Notes under the pieces: generated by a model
What the model was told of the DNA's origin: nothing
The model's database searches: none
The model's input: the letters and a program-made list of their open reading frames with translations, nothing else
Assembly: GCA_036873755.1 (NCBI GenBank)
Contig: JAVTVY010018967.1
Location: 1-64,000, forward strand
Source of the DNA: Hanleya hanleyi
Lineage: Eukaryota; Mollusca; Polyplacophora; Lepidopleurida; Hanleyidae
Reading direction: 5' to 3'
Length of the DNA stretch: 64,000 bases
Shown here: positions 23,514 to 33,904 of the stretch, in pieces
Layout of the letters: each line of letters opens with the position of its first letter
How positions within the stretch are numbered: the first letter of the stretch is position 1
Made by a program: the position numbers and the translations under genes

Positions 23514-24199
23514 CGTTTTTTTTTGCTCGAAATGATCGAAGAAGACCTTGAATTAATGTATAATATATTGTATGGGCTGTAGGTGTCTCGGCATGGCGAC
23601 AACTTCTCAAATGTAGATGTTTTATATTGCGTGGGATTGTCGGTTTAAAGTCCTGTATTACAATAACTAATCTATATGCAAATGATTTCATTTTGAAAAC
23701 AGTAGATCTGTGCAAATTTGAAAAACATTCTAACTCGAGCTACAAGGACGCAATTTGATGAATGTGTGTATGTTTTAAATTCCAGAGAGAAAAGCAAAGG
23801 CCTATTGAACGTTCGAATTGCTATACGGTTAAGTATTGCTGCCGCGATGTAAGCCGTTTTGCGCGGTGTGGGTATTTCAGCCTTCGTTCAGATATTACTA
23901 CTGCAATATAAACAATTTTCCATAAGGCGGTCTAAACTTGTTTCGCGAAACTGACTTCTACCAGGCCGAGAGGCTGAGGGGTGGTCGAGGCATTTTGCAA
24001 AACCGACCAGTACTTACCAAACTTCTAAACTATCTCCAAATATCCAAAGACCTGACACTCTCTGACCCTCTACCCTATCATAATGGTATCATTTTATGCC
24101 TCTATTCATACCCCTCCGAGAAGAGGATCTTGGCTAAATTAAAAAGGTCATGAGGATTTGACAGAAAAATTTGTCTGGTGAACATTCAGTTAGCTTCGG

Positions 24200-24620
24200 A
24201 AAGACGTGACTTTTCCTCTTTTATATTGGGATCATTTTAAGCCTATTTGCATAGTCCTAGATGCAATGAATAATGGGTAAATTCAAGATGGCGGATATGG
24301 ATCGTTATAAGAGCGTGTTTTTACCATTTCCGGCGAAAAAGTCGCAAAAAAATAACTTTTGCAGATCCGACGTAAATTTGATGGTAGTGCGAATGATAGT
24401 CAATTAGACTAGGCTCTCTGTATTATCCCCCAAAACTCACGGAAGATCAACATAAAGGCATGATCTACTTGGCTAAAACCAATTAGGAAATGAGCTTTAC
24501 GCGTATCAATTGCTGATCGTATTGGCGTCATTTCGCGCCCATCTATATAATCTGCATCAACCTAAGTGCAAAGGCAGCCCGAAAGGGATTTTTGTGCGCT
24601 TTTCTGTTTCCAAGGACATG
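24200..24620 (+). repeat. R4 interspersed repeat (copy A)
   Basis: Marked by ATTGGGATCATTTTAAGCC, AATGGGTAAATTCAAGATGG and CATTTCCGGCGAAAAAGTCG. It recurs at 60560-61000 (its copy B partner) and, on minus, at 59395-59560 inside the copy B-specific block. No coding frame is recognised. Confidence 0.6.
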
Positions 24621-24982
24621 GAAGTATTTCAGTTCCCCATAACATTCATTCTCTAACATTTTTTGTGTCCAAAATTCGCAGAACAGTCTTTTGACAAAGT
24701 CGAATACGCTCTAGGAATTATTATTACGTGAGATTTTATACAGAAAATAGTGTAGTTGGTCATACTTGCAAGTCAATCAAGGCATGACACCTTGTCGTGG
24801 AACATGGCTTGTCATCTGCAACGATTTGTTGACAACGTTTGAACCCTGTGCAATCAGCCTCAGACTTTCAGCAAATAGTTCATTTTAATGAATATATATA
24901 TATATATATAGTGAAAAGGTAAAAGAGTCTAACGAGAAGAAATATAAATGAAAAAAAGATTAACTGCCAACACGGTCACATA

Positions 24983-25029
24983 GCTCTGATGCGCATTTCT
25001 GCTGTTTTACTTCAGCTTCTTCAGAGAGC
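24983..25029 (-). ncRNA. Minimal hammerhead ribozyme (Penelope type)
   Basis: On minus: stem I GCTCT (25029-25025) pairs perfectly with AGAGC (24987-24983). The core CTGAAGA (25024-25018) fits CUGANGA. Stem II is GCTG/CAGC with loop AAGTAAAA, behind one A-A mismatch. The core GAAA is at 24999-24996. Stem III is only the palindrome ATGCGCAT, and the predicted cleavage is after C at 24988. Very short palindromic stem III is known for hammerheads of Penelope-like elements, which may work as dimers. The A-A pair at the base of stem II may weaken it. Confidence 0.8.
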
Positions 25030-25482
25030 AAGTAATATTATTTTCATTACAGTGGGCTTTTTATAGCATAATTATATAACAACAAAATGGCCATAGTAAC
25101 AAACAAGTAAAGACATAATGCTCAATCGTATTCGATACAGTAAACACTAGAAATTGTCCGAACATGTACGGATTAACTTATTTCGTCATTAGCTCGCATT
25201 ATGATAATCTCTTAAGGTAAATGGCGGTACATAATATTGTGAGTCAATTAAGCGGTTATAAATCTCATTGTAACATGCAAACCAATATTAGTACAATGTT
25301 ACAAGGTTGGCATTTTATATACATTAAATATAGATATGATTTGCATAGTATATGTATACATGTATTAGTCATAAATATGATTCGTTCCATGTACAATTAA
25401 AAAAATAAAGATGCATATACATATGGTACCTTTCATAATAGTTAGTTAAACATGATAATAAAAATACAAGCGGGTGATGCAA

Positions 25483-25691
25483 TTATCTATTCAGGGTGGG
25501 GCTGTGAAATTTGATAAATTCGTCTTCTTTTATATCTAACCACCTTTGAACAGATGTGGAGTTTGTGACTTTGTAGAAGGGAAAAATAGAGAATTTATCT
25601 TTTCCACATGAATGTATGTGTTTACATACATGCATGTACCTAAGTGAGTCGGTCGTGATTTGCTGTTTGTGCACACGAACTCGACCCCGTA
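25483..25691 (-). pseudogene. Penelope-like GIY-YIG endonuclease, C-terminal fragment
   Basis: After codons derived from the TA run, the frame reads LRGRVRVHKQQI, then CKHIHSCGKDKFSIFPFYKV, then IKEDEFIKFHSPTLNR and a stop. This matches the second half of the GIY-YIG nuclease of Penelope-like elements: the conserved R and H after the lost GIY-YIG strands, the FPFYK block, and the E..FI..F.P.LN ending with its catalytic Glu and Asn. The N-terminal half and the whole reverse transcriptase are absent, so it is a dead fragment. The assignment rests on the motif pattern. Confidence 0.75.
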
Positions 25692-25715
25692 GATATATAT
25701 ATATATATATATATA

Positions 25716-26366
25716 TCACAAAAGGGGGACTTCAACTCATCCCGCCTTCTTGAATATTCTACAGTTATATGACCATAGATTTGATCAACAGATTGGCATA
25801 AAGTTTTGCTGGTTGCCTAGTCACGTTTGCGTCAAAGATATTACTCAGGCGGATAAAATGGCTAAGGCAGCCCTACATAATGAGATTGATCCTGTTGAAA
25901 TTCTATATAAAGAGTTCAGACCCGCTATCTGTACTTATGTGAGAAAGCTGTTTCAATCTTTATGGGCTGCTGTGAATAATAACAAACTTCACGAGTTCAA
26001 AAAACTGTAGGCTATACTCACCTGAACAGCCAGAAACGTTTCGATCAAGCCATGATCGGGCGATGTAGAATCGGCCATATACACGATTAACTCGCGAACA
26101 TTTACTAAAAAAAAGATTGTAAGAGATTTTTGTTATCGAGCAGCTACTTTAGAAGATCTTTTTAGTCGGGTGAAAGAAGACTGTATCTCGGATTATTTGA
26201 GAGAAATCGGTTTGTTGTATAAGTTTTAATGTGTGTTTGTTTTAATGTGTTGGATTACTAAGCTATTAACTTGAATACTTAAAATTGTGTTTGATCATCG
26301 CTATATAGCTGAAGTATGGCTGAACGCGGCGTTAAACCTTAATTCTCTCTCTCTCTCTCTCTCTCT
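25716..26366 (+). mobile_element. LINE fragment B: RNase H, C-terminus and 3' tail (copy A)
   Basis: This is a 5'-truncated non-LTR retrotransposon starting at the TA run. The frame reads THPAFLNILQLY, FCWLPSHVCVKDI and ADKMAKAAL (25730-26010), the end of an RNase H domain. Next come a stop, then an internal deletion of about 90 bp that removes the cysteine motif, then YRAATLEDLFSRVKEDC and a stop. The 3' end holds CATCGCTATATAGCTG, GTTAAACCTTAATTC and (TC)n. The RNase H points to the I/Nimb/R1 group, though the exact clade is uncertain. Confidence 0.8.
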
Positions 26367-26689
26367 GCCTTTCTCTCATCAAGATGTGGTAAAACGTTCT
26401 GGACCTAGATGTTTCAATCAATGCGAACTCGTGAGCTTGGACTATCCTTAAGTTCATTATAATATCAACTCGAGAGGTCATTTAAATACTCCTTGTAAGC
26501 GAAATATTTATTTGTTCATCATTTTCAATCCTACCATATACGGGGGACCATCAACCCCCCTTACCCGTTATTCTATACTCAGTATATCAGAAACAACGGC
26601 AAAAGTAGCATTATCATCAGTGTTCTCCAAAATTCACTTCAGATGGTTATTTCTATTATGTATTTTTGTCCGGAGAAAATAACATAAAT

Positions 26690-26930
26690 AAAAATTTTCC
26701 AAAAATCCAACCGAAAAATCGACCAAATAAGCGTTGTAGAATATGACTCCACTGTGACGTTTTCAGAGCGGCCATGTTCGATTTTTGGCTCTTATAGCTG
26801 GATCTTGAAAAGCTGAAAATTGTGAAAAGTTTCAGCCCGATAGCCCAAGGGGTAAGAGGTAAATGTCGGCCGAAATGATCTCTCTTCAGACTGCGGTACA
26901 CCGCAAATCGCACAGACCGGCTACGGTTAA
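26690..26930 (+). repeat. R3 interspersed repeat, possible SINE (copy A)
   Basis: Marked by GTTTCAGCCCGATAGCCCAA followed by GGGGTAAGAGG, with a purine-rich start and a CGGCTACGGTTAA end. Related copies lie at 31640-31905, 58925-59165 (minus) and 62420-62612. TAGCCCAAGGGGTAAGAG resembles a tRNA box A, and AGGTTCCAACTAGCCC in the 31.8-kb copy resembles a box B, so a tRNA-derived SINE is possible. Confidence 0.55.
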
Positions 26931-27690
26931 CGAAGATCATTGGGGTTACTTCGGTGTTGTCAATATTCTTTTCTGATTGTAACTTGAATGTGATGGCCGT
27001 GGATAATTAAAAATCTTCCGTATTATATACTGGTCAATAATTGAAGGAAATAATATGTCAAAACCTGACCAGACAATACTATACTTACGGCTTTCATTCG
27101 AAATTGATTGACGTCAGGCATGGATAGTCTCACTACGTGCAGCTGAACCAGTCAACATGTCAAAATTGAATAAACACGTTATAAACATATTGTATCACAC
27201 GAAAACCTACCGAGTTTTATCCTTTCGAACATTCCCGGTCGATGGATTGAGGGCTATCTTGCATATTCGAGAGATTCATCCTTTCTGATGCGTTCCATAC
27301 AGTTTGTGAGGAACCTTTTGTGTATCTTTAAATACACGTATAATCTCTTTACACCTGGTGTCGGCACAGTAATGATTGTTAAACTTGGGGTTTTCACGCC
27401 TGACACGAGCGTTAAGCAGCATTTGGTCCTGGATGAAAAATTTAGCTCGAAAATCTGATATAAGAGAACAATTGAACGGTCCATCAGCCATTATTCCATG
27501 AAAAGTAGAATGACTGGAAATCAATTTTTACAGCTTGATAAATCACACAAAATAACAGAAGACCATACAAGGATGCGAGACGCCCGGGGATTTATACGTT
27601 ATCGACAAACACAAACAGGGACGGTTATCGACGCAGTAAACATAGTTGCAAAGTTAACTATGTAGTTTAAGAAGGACAAGTAATTAGCCG

Positions 27691-28218
27691 TCTCGCGTAG
27701 TTTGACCTGAATTTTAATTTAGAGGCTTCATATTAATTTTTGTTGAAAAGCAAGCTACAATTAGATTACTCAAACTTTTGCTGAATAGGGCCCATTTATT
27801 TACTAGGATAAAATATTTTTTCGACAATATTTGCGGCATGCCTAAGCCGTCGAATTATTTTGTATCTGGCCAACGCGTGTGCAGTAAATCATATATTTGT
27901 TTTTGTTTTTAAGAAAATCAAGAACGTTAGAGACTTCCGAATCATCCAAGATGTGTTATAGATCTGTAATTTTGAAGAAGTAGGACAACACATGACTCGA
28001 AAATGGCGCGTTACCTTGGGTTTACGTCGGTAGAGTTTAGCTGATTGGCTGACGAAATCACGTGGTGCTGATTTTAGGGGATTTACGCTTATGGTTGCCG
28101 AAAGTAGACTGAAAATGGATACGCATGCCCCAGGGTATGTCTTACCGCGCATAGATGACCCAGATGATTACAGTTTAGGTCATGGAAGAACGTATAGGCG
28201 CCAGTGGCGACATAAATT
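27691..28218. other. Start of the single-copy spacer, nothing recognised
   Basis: Homology with copy B stops at 27690. I see no gene or repeat here. Confidence 0.4.
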
Positions 28219-28525
28219 CCTACGAAGTAGGCTACCATCTGCAAATTGTCCGGTAGTCAGTGAGTGAGTGAGCGAGTCCATTCTTTCGTCGGAAAAATAA
28301 GGAGAACCGTTGATATTAGAACCTTGATTCTTTGCATGAAGGTGCATTAGGGAACTGTTACCAGCAAGTTCCGACCTGACCTACTTTTGATGAAACTTTC
28401 TGGTGATTTTTGATCAAAATCACTGGTGATTCTGACTTGGGCTGTGCTCACCTTAATATAGGCAGGATTTCAACTTGGGGCGGGGGAGATTTCCAAGAGT
28501 CCTAATTGCTACCCTACTTTGTAGG
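28219..28525 (+). mobile_element. R5 element with CCTACGAAGTAGG ends
   Basis: It starts with CCTACGAAGTAGGCTAC, has a GAGT-type microsatellite near 28259-28275, then TTCTTTCGTCGG, and ends CCCTACTTTGTAGG. The ends are related inverted repeats. A second copy in the opposite orientation lies at 35219-35525, with the same order and a (GACT)n run. Both are about 307 bp, which supports defined ends. Confidence 0.75.
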
Positions 28526-29445
28526 TCCTGGGACGTTTCACAGTCCCATGTTATTCAGTCTTAAAACGCACTTGTGACGTCACTCTATTGTTCCGACGCT
28601 CCATTATTTTTAAGGAATGGAGACTTGCTCGAACATTGCTTTCTACGAAATCGAGAGTTGCCCTACATGTAGCTAGAGCCTATACCTGTTTCAAGAGAAA
28701 CACATGGAATAGAATATCCAGTACATTTACTGATGTTGGGATAAAGCATACATATGACATAAGATTACTAATCTATGAGGGAATTAGTGTAACATGAGCG
28801 AATTCTACGACTCGTATTTCTCTATGATAGTATGCTTGTAAAACGTTTATATACATGGCAGATAAACATGTCACTTTAGTGATGGGATGAGTGATTTACT
28901 TATTACGAGTTGCGAGTTCAAACGGGAGTTGTCTCCCATACCGTATATGGGTTTAAACGGGTCTTCCGCGGTGTTCTGCTAAAAGGGCTGAAACCTGATG
29001 ACATTTTGTACCACTTCTATCCTGTGATGCAATGTACATCCACGACAATTAAATTACTGATTGACATCTGAATACAGTTAAATTACCCCCATCATCTTTC
29101 TCATGTAACACGACATCAATGTAATTGCCCACACGAGAACCCTGAACTGGCACGGCCGGAAGAGCAAACTTCAATTTGGTGGACCAGCTTACATATAGGA
29201 CTTCTGTAGCCACGATAGTAAAATCAAAACGTTACATGAAAAAACGAAAGTAGAGTAGTGCAGTCTTTCAACATTTTATAGTCACCTTCACTGAAATAAT
29301 ACGGCATGGTGCCGCACACGTTCATAGAAATAATAAAAAAATAAACTCGAAATAGCTTTTTCGCGGTAGATAATTCACTGATGAAATAGATGAAAGATGG
29401 TAGATGAAATAGTTCTACCGTTACTCCATGTGATTCGAGTTCAAC
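28526..29445. other. Mostly unrecognised; one foldback-arm fragment
   Basis: CCATTATTTTTAAGGAATGG near 28602 matches one arm of the foldback element at 31022-31117. Nothing else is recognised. Confidence 0.4.
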
Positions 29446-29920
29446 AGGTCAGAGCAAAGGACTAACTGGGCTATATATCCCAACATGGGGCAACGATCTG
29501 GTGTAAGACTCAAGAAATATAATTGACAAAGGATCTGCTGCAAGTTGTATTGTCAGTCTTTTGTCCAGGATATTACCTTTTCAATGGGAGGTCTTACACC
29601 AAAGCCTTGCCCCCAAATGGTTTGGATATTGAAATATATCATAATTGGGATATTTTGACCGATTTTCTTACTAAACGGGAAAGACGAACTTCGGCAACTA
29701 AAATACAAAAAAACATATAATCTACTTCACAAAACTGCCAATGCGATTGTATAATTTTGCTGATTTTTCCCCCGCTGAAATTATTCTGTGTGATATTACA
29801 ATAACGTGCATTAATATCAAAAGATGCCAGCCAAAAATATGGAAGTATAAAAAAATATCCAAAGTGGGATATTATATTCCAGTTGAGATATATATCCCAG
29901 TTAGTCCTTTTACCTGACCT
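29446..29920. mobile_element. TIR element (MITE) of about 475 bp
   Basis: The left end AGGTCAGAGCAAAGGACTAA and CTGGGCTATATATCCCAAC is the reverse complement, with a few mismatches, of the right end GTTGAGATATATATCCCAG then TTAGTCCTTTTACCTGACCT. The terminal repeats are about 42 bp. No transposase frame is present. I could not settle a target-site duplication. Confidence 0.75.
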
Positions 29921-29959
29921 CTTCAATGTGAAGTAATCCATAGCGTAACCCATCACAAT

Positions 29960-30440
29960 AATTAGTAATCCAATCTACGATATACAACACAGTTATCACT
30001 TCGCGACACACAGTATTCAATTCGCGACAACGAATAGTAACCCAATTAACTTCCATTTCGCGACACAGTGAAACGCAATCCAATATGCGACACAGCAATC
30101 ACTCCGCGACACAGTTATTTGTAATCCAATATGCGACAACATGCAGTTCGCGACACAGGAAATAGTTATCCAATACGCGACACCATCAGTTCGCGACACC
30201 TTGATCAGTTTGCGACAGAATCAGTTTGCGACACACGGAAATCAGTAATTCAATCTGTAACAGAGTAGTCAGTAGTCACTTTGCGACAGAATAATCAGTA
30301 GTAACTTTGCGACATACTAATCAGTAATAAGTTTGCGACGCAAGGGAATCAGTTACTCAATCTGCGACAGTATGTTTCCAATCTGCGACACACAGTAATC
30401 AGTCTGCCACAGTAATCAGATAACCAAACTACGAAAGTCA
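29960..30440 (-). repeat. Degenerate TGTCGC minisatellite
   Basis: About 20 irregular units are built from GCGACAC, CAATC and AGTAATCAGT words (on minus, TGTCGCAAACTGATT). Spacing varies from about 17 to 37 bp, with compound units such as TCCAATATGCGACA. If the gene start at 30535-30627 is real, this array lies in its first intron. Confidence 0.85.
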
Positions 30441-30534
30441 CGACGAAGTCAGTCCCCAGTGTGGGTGACAGTCTTCAGTAATACAGACGGACACAGTTAG
30501 TAGTATGATGGCATGCGTACAGTAAATCATTTAC

Positions 30535-30627
30535 CTGGATCCCGGTGATAAACTTGTACAAGTGAGTCCAATGTTGTGAATAGCCACATTCAGAGATCAC
30601 AACTGTGACTAGTAACACAGTGTGCAT
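30535..30627 (-). CDS. Candidate first coding exon of a secreted-protein gene
   Basis: On minus, an ATG at 30627 opens 31 codons reading MHTVLLVTVVISECGYSQ, then HWTHLYKFITGIQ. The first 18 residues look like a signal peptide (hydrophobic VLLVTVVIS core and a small-residue end). The exon then meets a good splice donor, CAG|GTAAAT (30537-30529), in phase 0. A TATA box lies about 140 bases upstream. No downstream exon was found; the intron would hold the TGTCGC minisatellite. There is one short upstream ATG near 30722. The protein family cannot be told from 31 residues, and chance is possible. Confidence 0.4.
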
Positions 30628-30767
30628 AGTCCTTCTGTATACCACCGATATGAAAGTAAAATTCGCACCCGGTGTCAAAATTCACTTCGGCCTCTCTCAC
30701 TCTGGACACAAATCTCACACATCCGTTCAGTACTTACTAACAACGCTCCAATCAACGCTGTGATTGT

Positions 30768-30774
30768 TTTTATA
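30768..30774 (-). promoter_or_regulatory. TATA box upstream of the candidate exon
   Basis: TATAAAA on minus. A start site about 30 bases downstream would leave a 5' untranslated region of about 110 bases before the ATG at 30627. In AT-rich DNA a lone TATA word is weak, but here it fits position and strand of the exon. Confidence 0.4.
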
Positions 30775-31021
30775 AGTGTCGAGAGGCATGACTAATCGAC
30801 TAATGTCCTGCATGTAAGCCCAAGCGCACCAGGCTGAATCAACAAGCTTAATTCAGGGTTCATAATTTACAACGTTAACTTCACGTCGTCTTAAATGACA
30901 CATTATCGTGACATTATCGTCACAACAACTTCCCGCCTTGCAGCATATTTACTGTTTTGACAGTTAAACTAGTGTCGGCGATAAAACCATGGCGTTTGTG
31001 AGTGAGTGTGTTTCAAGTAAC

Positions 31022-31117
31022 GGAATGTCCTCGTAACGCTCTATTCCTTAAAAACAATAGGCCTCGGCCCCTTCGGCTTCATTATTTTTAAGGAATGAAG
31101 AATTACTCGGACATTCC
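31022..31117. repeat. Foldback element of 96 bp
   Basis: The left arm GGAATGTCC..CTATTCCTTAAAAA pairs with the right arm TTTTTAAGGAATGAAG..GGACATTCC. Arms are about 37 bp with several mismatches, around a short GC-rich centre (GGCCTCGGCC). Confidence 0.75.
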
Positions 31118-31164
31118 CCGCTACATATTTATGGTATATGAACAGGTACAGTAAAAGCTCGACT

Positions 31165-31460
31165 GAGATGCGTCCTTCTCTAGATGACGCCTTTCCTAGA
31201 TAACGCCTTTACAACGAAAATCAAATGAATAAACAATGCTGATCAGCGATACGGATTTGATATTTTTGGAACATCATCATGTCTTGCCCGCGTCATAGAA
31301 AACTCTTAGCCTGTATATGTGTGTGTTTAGTGTGAGTGTTTTTTTTTAATTGCTTCTAGTGTTGTTATAGGGATTAGGAGTTGGGTATATGGGCACCGAA
31401 ATTCTTTAATGAACGAAGGCTGAATATTGAATGATAGACTAGACGCCTGTATTTTGGGGG
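31165..31460 (+). repeat. R1 repeat, diverged
   Basis: It shares GCGATACGGATTTGATATTT and the following TTTGGAACATCAT, CTTGC, GAAAACT and the 3' TTCTTTAATGAACG words with R1 at 455-862. No frame is intact. Confidence 0.6.
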
Positions 31461-31639
31461 TGTTGACATCAACCCGACTTTACCCATCTTGCCTACACCA
31501 ACCCCATTTCTACGTTCAAATATAGGAACAAATAAATTTCAAATAATTTTGAACATGAAAAGTGGATCATCCGCGGGGTATGTCAGTCAAGACTATGAGA
31601 CCAGCTATCAGGGCAAATCAAGTGTCCGTTTTCCGCAAA

Positions 31640-31905
31640 TGTCAAAGAAGAAACCAAAGTAAAGTACATTCTACAGCAACTTCCAAACTGTTGACCTTTT
31701 TGAAAATGATGTCACTGTGTCGTCATCAAAGCGCCCATCTTGGAGTTTTTGTACTTTCTGGTAGAACTTGACTCAGGGGTAGTGTGGTAAGTTTCAGCCC
31801 TGTAGCTCAAGGGATAAGAAAGATATTTAGGTGGTGGGATGGGGCGAAATGACACCCCAGGGCTGAACAGGTTCCAACTAGCCCAGTCCAGATAGGGTTA
31901 AAATA
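31640..31905 (+). repeat. R3 repeat
   Basis: It shares GTGTGGTAAGTTTCAGC, TGTAGCTCAAGGGATAAG and CCAGATAGGGTTAA with the minus copy at 58925-59165, plus GTCATCAAAGCG.CCATCTTGG upstream. Box A-like and box B-like words are described under 26690-26930. Confidence 0.6.
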
Positions 31906-32124
31906 GCGAATATCAATACAACATTTTATTCGGTTTTTCACGTGAAATCTTCGTTTGCATCTTCTCAATTTCCAATACAAGTGTCTAACATACAGGGGGG
32001 GGGAATGAGTTTATGTTGAACATAAAAAGGGGGAATTTACATTCGGATGTCTTTCACGTTATTATGACTGGCATTACTATGTGAAGTTTACCATGTTAAT
32101 TATTCGCAGTTTCTGTATCCTCCA

Positions 32125-32300
32125 TACAATCTCGAACAATTGCCCACTGATTTTGCATAGCAATATTCCACAAAGACCTGCATACGGCGTATACACTATC
32201 TCGCCTTGTAGAAATTCGCAAGATCCTATGCAAAATGTGACAATACCCTTCCAACAAACGCCTACACTCTAAGTTTCTTAAATTATGTGATATATATCGC
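32125..32300 (+). pseudogene. Retroelement RT C-terminal relic, frameshifted
   Basis: SNIPQRPAYGVYTIS (about 32160-32205) matches the SNIPTGPAYGVQIS block at 40011-40060. The frame is then lost, although the nucleotide text (AAGTTTCTTAAATT, GTGATATATATC) stays alignable up to the R1 copy at 32318. It is a decayed end of a reverse-transcriptase polyprotein directly upstream of an R1 3' region. Confidence 0.6.
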
Positions 32301-32317
32301 ATATATATATATAACTC

Positions 32318-32620
32318 GATCGTGGCGTGCAGAATCTAAGGCGCTTCATTTCTTAGCTTCTCTAACTCCGGGGCTAGGGGCCGTTTGGACGTCATTTGCT
32401 GATAATGACTTGAAAATTCCTTTGGATAAAGAATACAGTTCAGTGATACGGGCTTTATATAAAGAACATCATGTTTTGGTGTCCTCATTGAAATCTTATG
32501 GCTGCTTCTTTGTTGCAGGAAACCATCCTGTTTGTTTCTATTTTTCATAATATGCATATTTGAAACTGCCGCTAACTGCGTACGAAACATTTCTTTCGAT
32601 TATTGACGCGGAAATTCTTT
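32318..32620 (+). repeat. R1 repeat
   Basis: It carries CGTGGCGTGCAGAATCTAAG, CTCCGGGGCTAGGGGCCG, TTGCAGGAAACCATCCTG and the 3' TTGACGCGGAAATTC words of R1. It follows an RT C-terminal relic, as at 40.2 kb. Confidence 0.7.
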
Positions 32621-33244
32621 TTTTTTCGACATGGAAAACACGTTAAAAGATACGTGTACATTCAGGTTAACAGTACGTGATGAGCTTGAACGTATAGAGG
32701 TAATGTCGACTTGGATAGACGGAGGAATAATTACCACTCCAATATCTCCTTTTTTCCTCTGCTCGGAAATAAAAGTGATTCGAATGAATCAGGTTTATTA
32801 CTAGACTCTTGGGAAATGACCTTTTAGATTAAATGGTAAATTGAGCCGATTGCGTGAACTCCAGAGAATCGGATGAGCAACAATCGACCAAACATTTCGC
32901 CGTGAGAAATAGCAGATGCCATGCGAATGTCGGGAGGACTATCTGTATGTTTAAAACTCATTTGTCTTAGACAGATGGTGAAATTAAGGCGGACGAACTC
33001 ATCCGATTGTTCTACTTTTTGTATGTTTAAGAGACGCGTAAGTTACAGCCTTGTTATCACGTTTTTAATAAAACACGTCCATGGAAATTTATCAACATTT
33101 GGAAGACTACTTTCGATTCTCGACGCCGAGCTTCTTATAACGTGTGGAAGGAGGAGCGTATTGAAGCAACAGCTATATCAGTAATTTATCACTGACCGTC
33201 AAAAAGAGCTCCTATGGGTAACACACAATCCTCGTCAATCCTTG

Positions 33245-33480
33245 TCAATATATATATTGAGATCACGAGAAAACGTGAAGAAAAAGTGAAAACTGGTTTG
33301 AAAAAGTGAAAACCGCCAACAGTCACATGGCTCTGGTGCGCATTTCTGCTTTACTATAAGCTTTGTCAAAGAGCCTGCCGATGTAATACAATGGCACAGT
33401 ATATTTAGGCAATATAGTTGGATACATAAATATTTTTGATCATTTTTACCGCTTGCATATCGCTCCAATTAGCAACAATA
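33245..33480 (-). mobile_element. Second Penelope-like 3'-end fragment with dead hammerhead
   Basis: It begins at a TA run (33246-33256) and shares GAAAACCGCCAACAGTCACA-type text with 24911-25030. The hammerhead position is 33329-33375 on minus: stem I GGCTCT/AGAGCC is kept (6 bp) and AGAAATGCGCA is kept, but the CTGAAGA core reads TTGACAA. It is therefore expected to be inactive. No protein remnant is seen. Confidence 0.6.
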
Positions 33481-33904
33481 TCCTAGAGAAATTTTAAGTA
33501 ACAAGTTCAATCTCGTTAATACCTTCAATTAGTTTCGTTGCATGTTACCATGGTATGGCAACAACCGATTTTAGTTAGAGGAAAAAATATTTGATACAAT
33601 ACCCGAGGACAACAAACATAATATAAATATAACGAGGATTCTTTTTTCAAATATCTCAATTTTGAAAAAAACAATGGATCAAATTATCAAATTTAATATC
33701 CTCAAAAAAGTGGACGGATCCCCTGGCGGATTTTTTTTCTAACTGTCCAGTTTAGTTAGTTGTCTACTTTGGATCTTATCAAAAATCAGATAATTCATTT
33801 TCATTTTCAGTTTTCAGGACAAACTGAACGATACTAAATGACCGCCATAACTCCGTGGTATCGATAATATATCAGGATTGAAATAACTTTGTAATTCTCT
33901 CAAT
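33481..33904. other. No recognisable gene or repeat
   Basis: AT-rich, nothing recognised. A pyrimidine tract ending TTTTCAG near 33815 is a possible splice acceptor but has no open frame behind it. Confidence 0.35.

Larger units (their letters stand above)
24911..25691 (-). mobile_element. 5'-truncated Penelope-like element inserted in (TA)n
   Basis: This 781-bp insert sits between two TA runs (24892-24910 and 25692-25716). Copy B has only one short TA run here (61420-61428), so the empty site is visible. On minus it encodes a GIY-YIG endonuclease C-terminus (25483-25691) and, downstream, a hammerhead ribozyme motif (24983-25029). That is the arrangement of Penelope-like elements, whose ends carry such ribozymes. 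The reverse transcriptase is missing because of 5' truncation. Confidence 0.8.
1..27690. repeat. Large direct duplication, copy A
   Basis: This segment matches 40235-63417 in the same orientation and almost the same order. The offset starts at 40234 and drifts through small indels. It begins at or left of the window edge. It ends at 27690, where the shared text stops at ...AATTAGCCG. Copy A carries segments missing from copy B (11.0-12.0 kb of tandem units, 14825-15085, 16912-22247, 24911-25691) and lacks others. Identity is near 100% in the first 4.36 kb and falls towards the right. It may be a segmental duplication or an unpurged second haplotype. Confidence 0.95.

Noticed and set aside
28290..28320. 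Possible hammerhead in R5 (GACGAAAGAATGG on minus).
   Set aside because: No CTGANGA core or matching stem I is found at a suitable distance.
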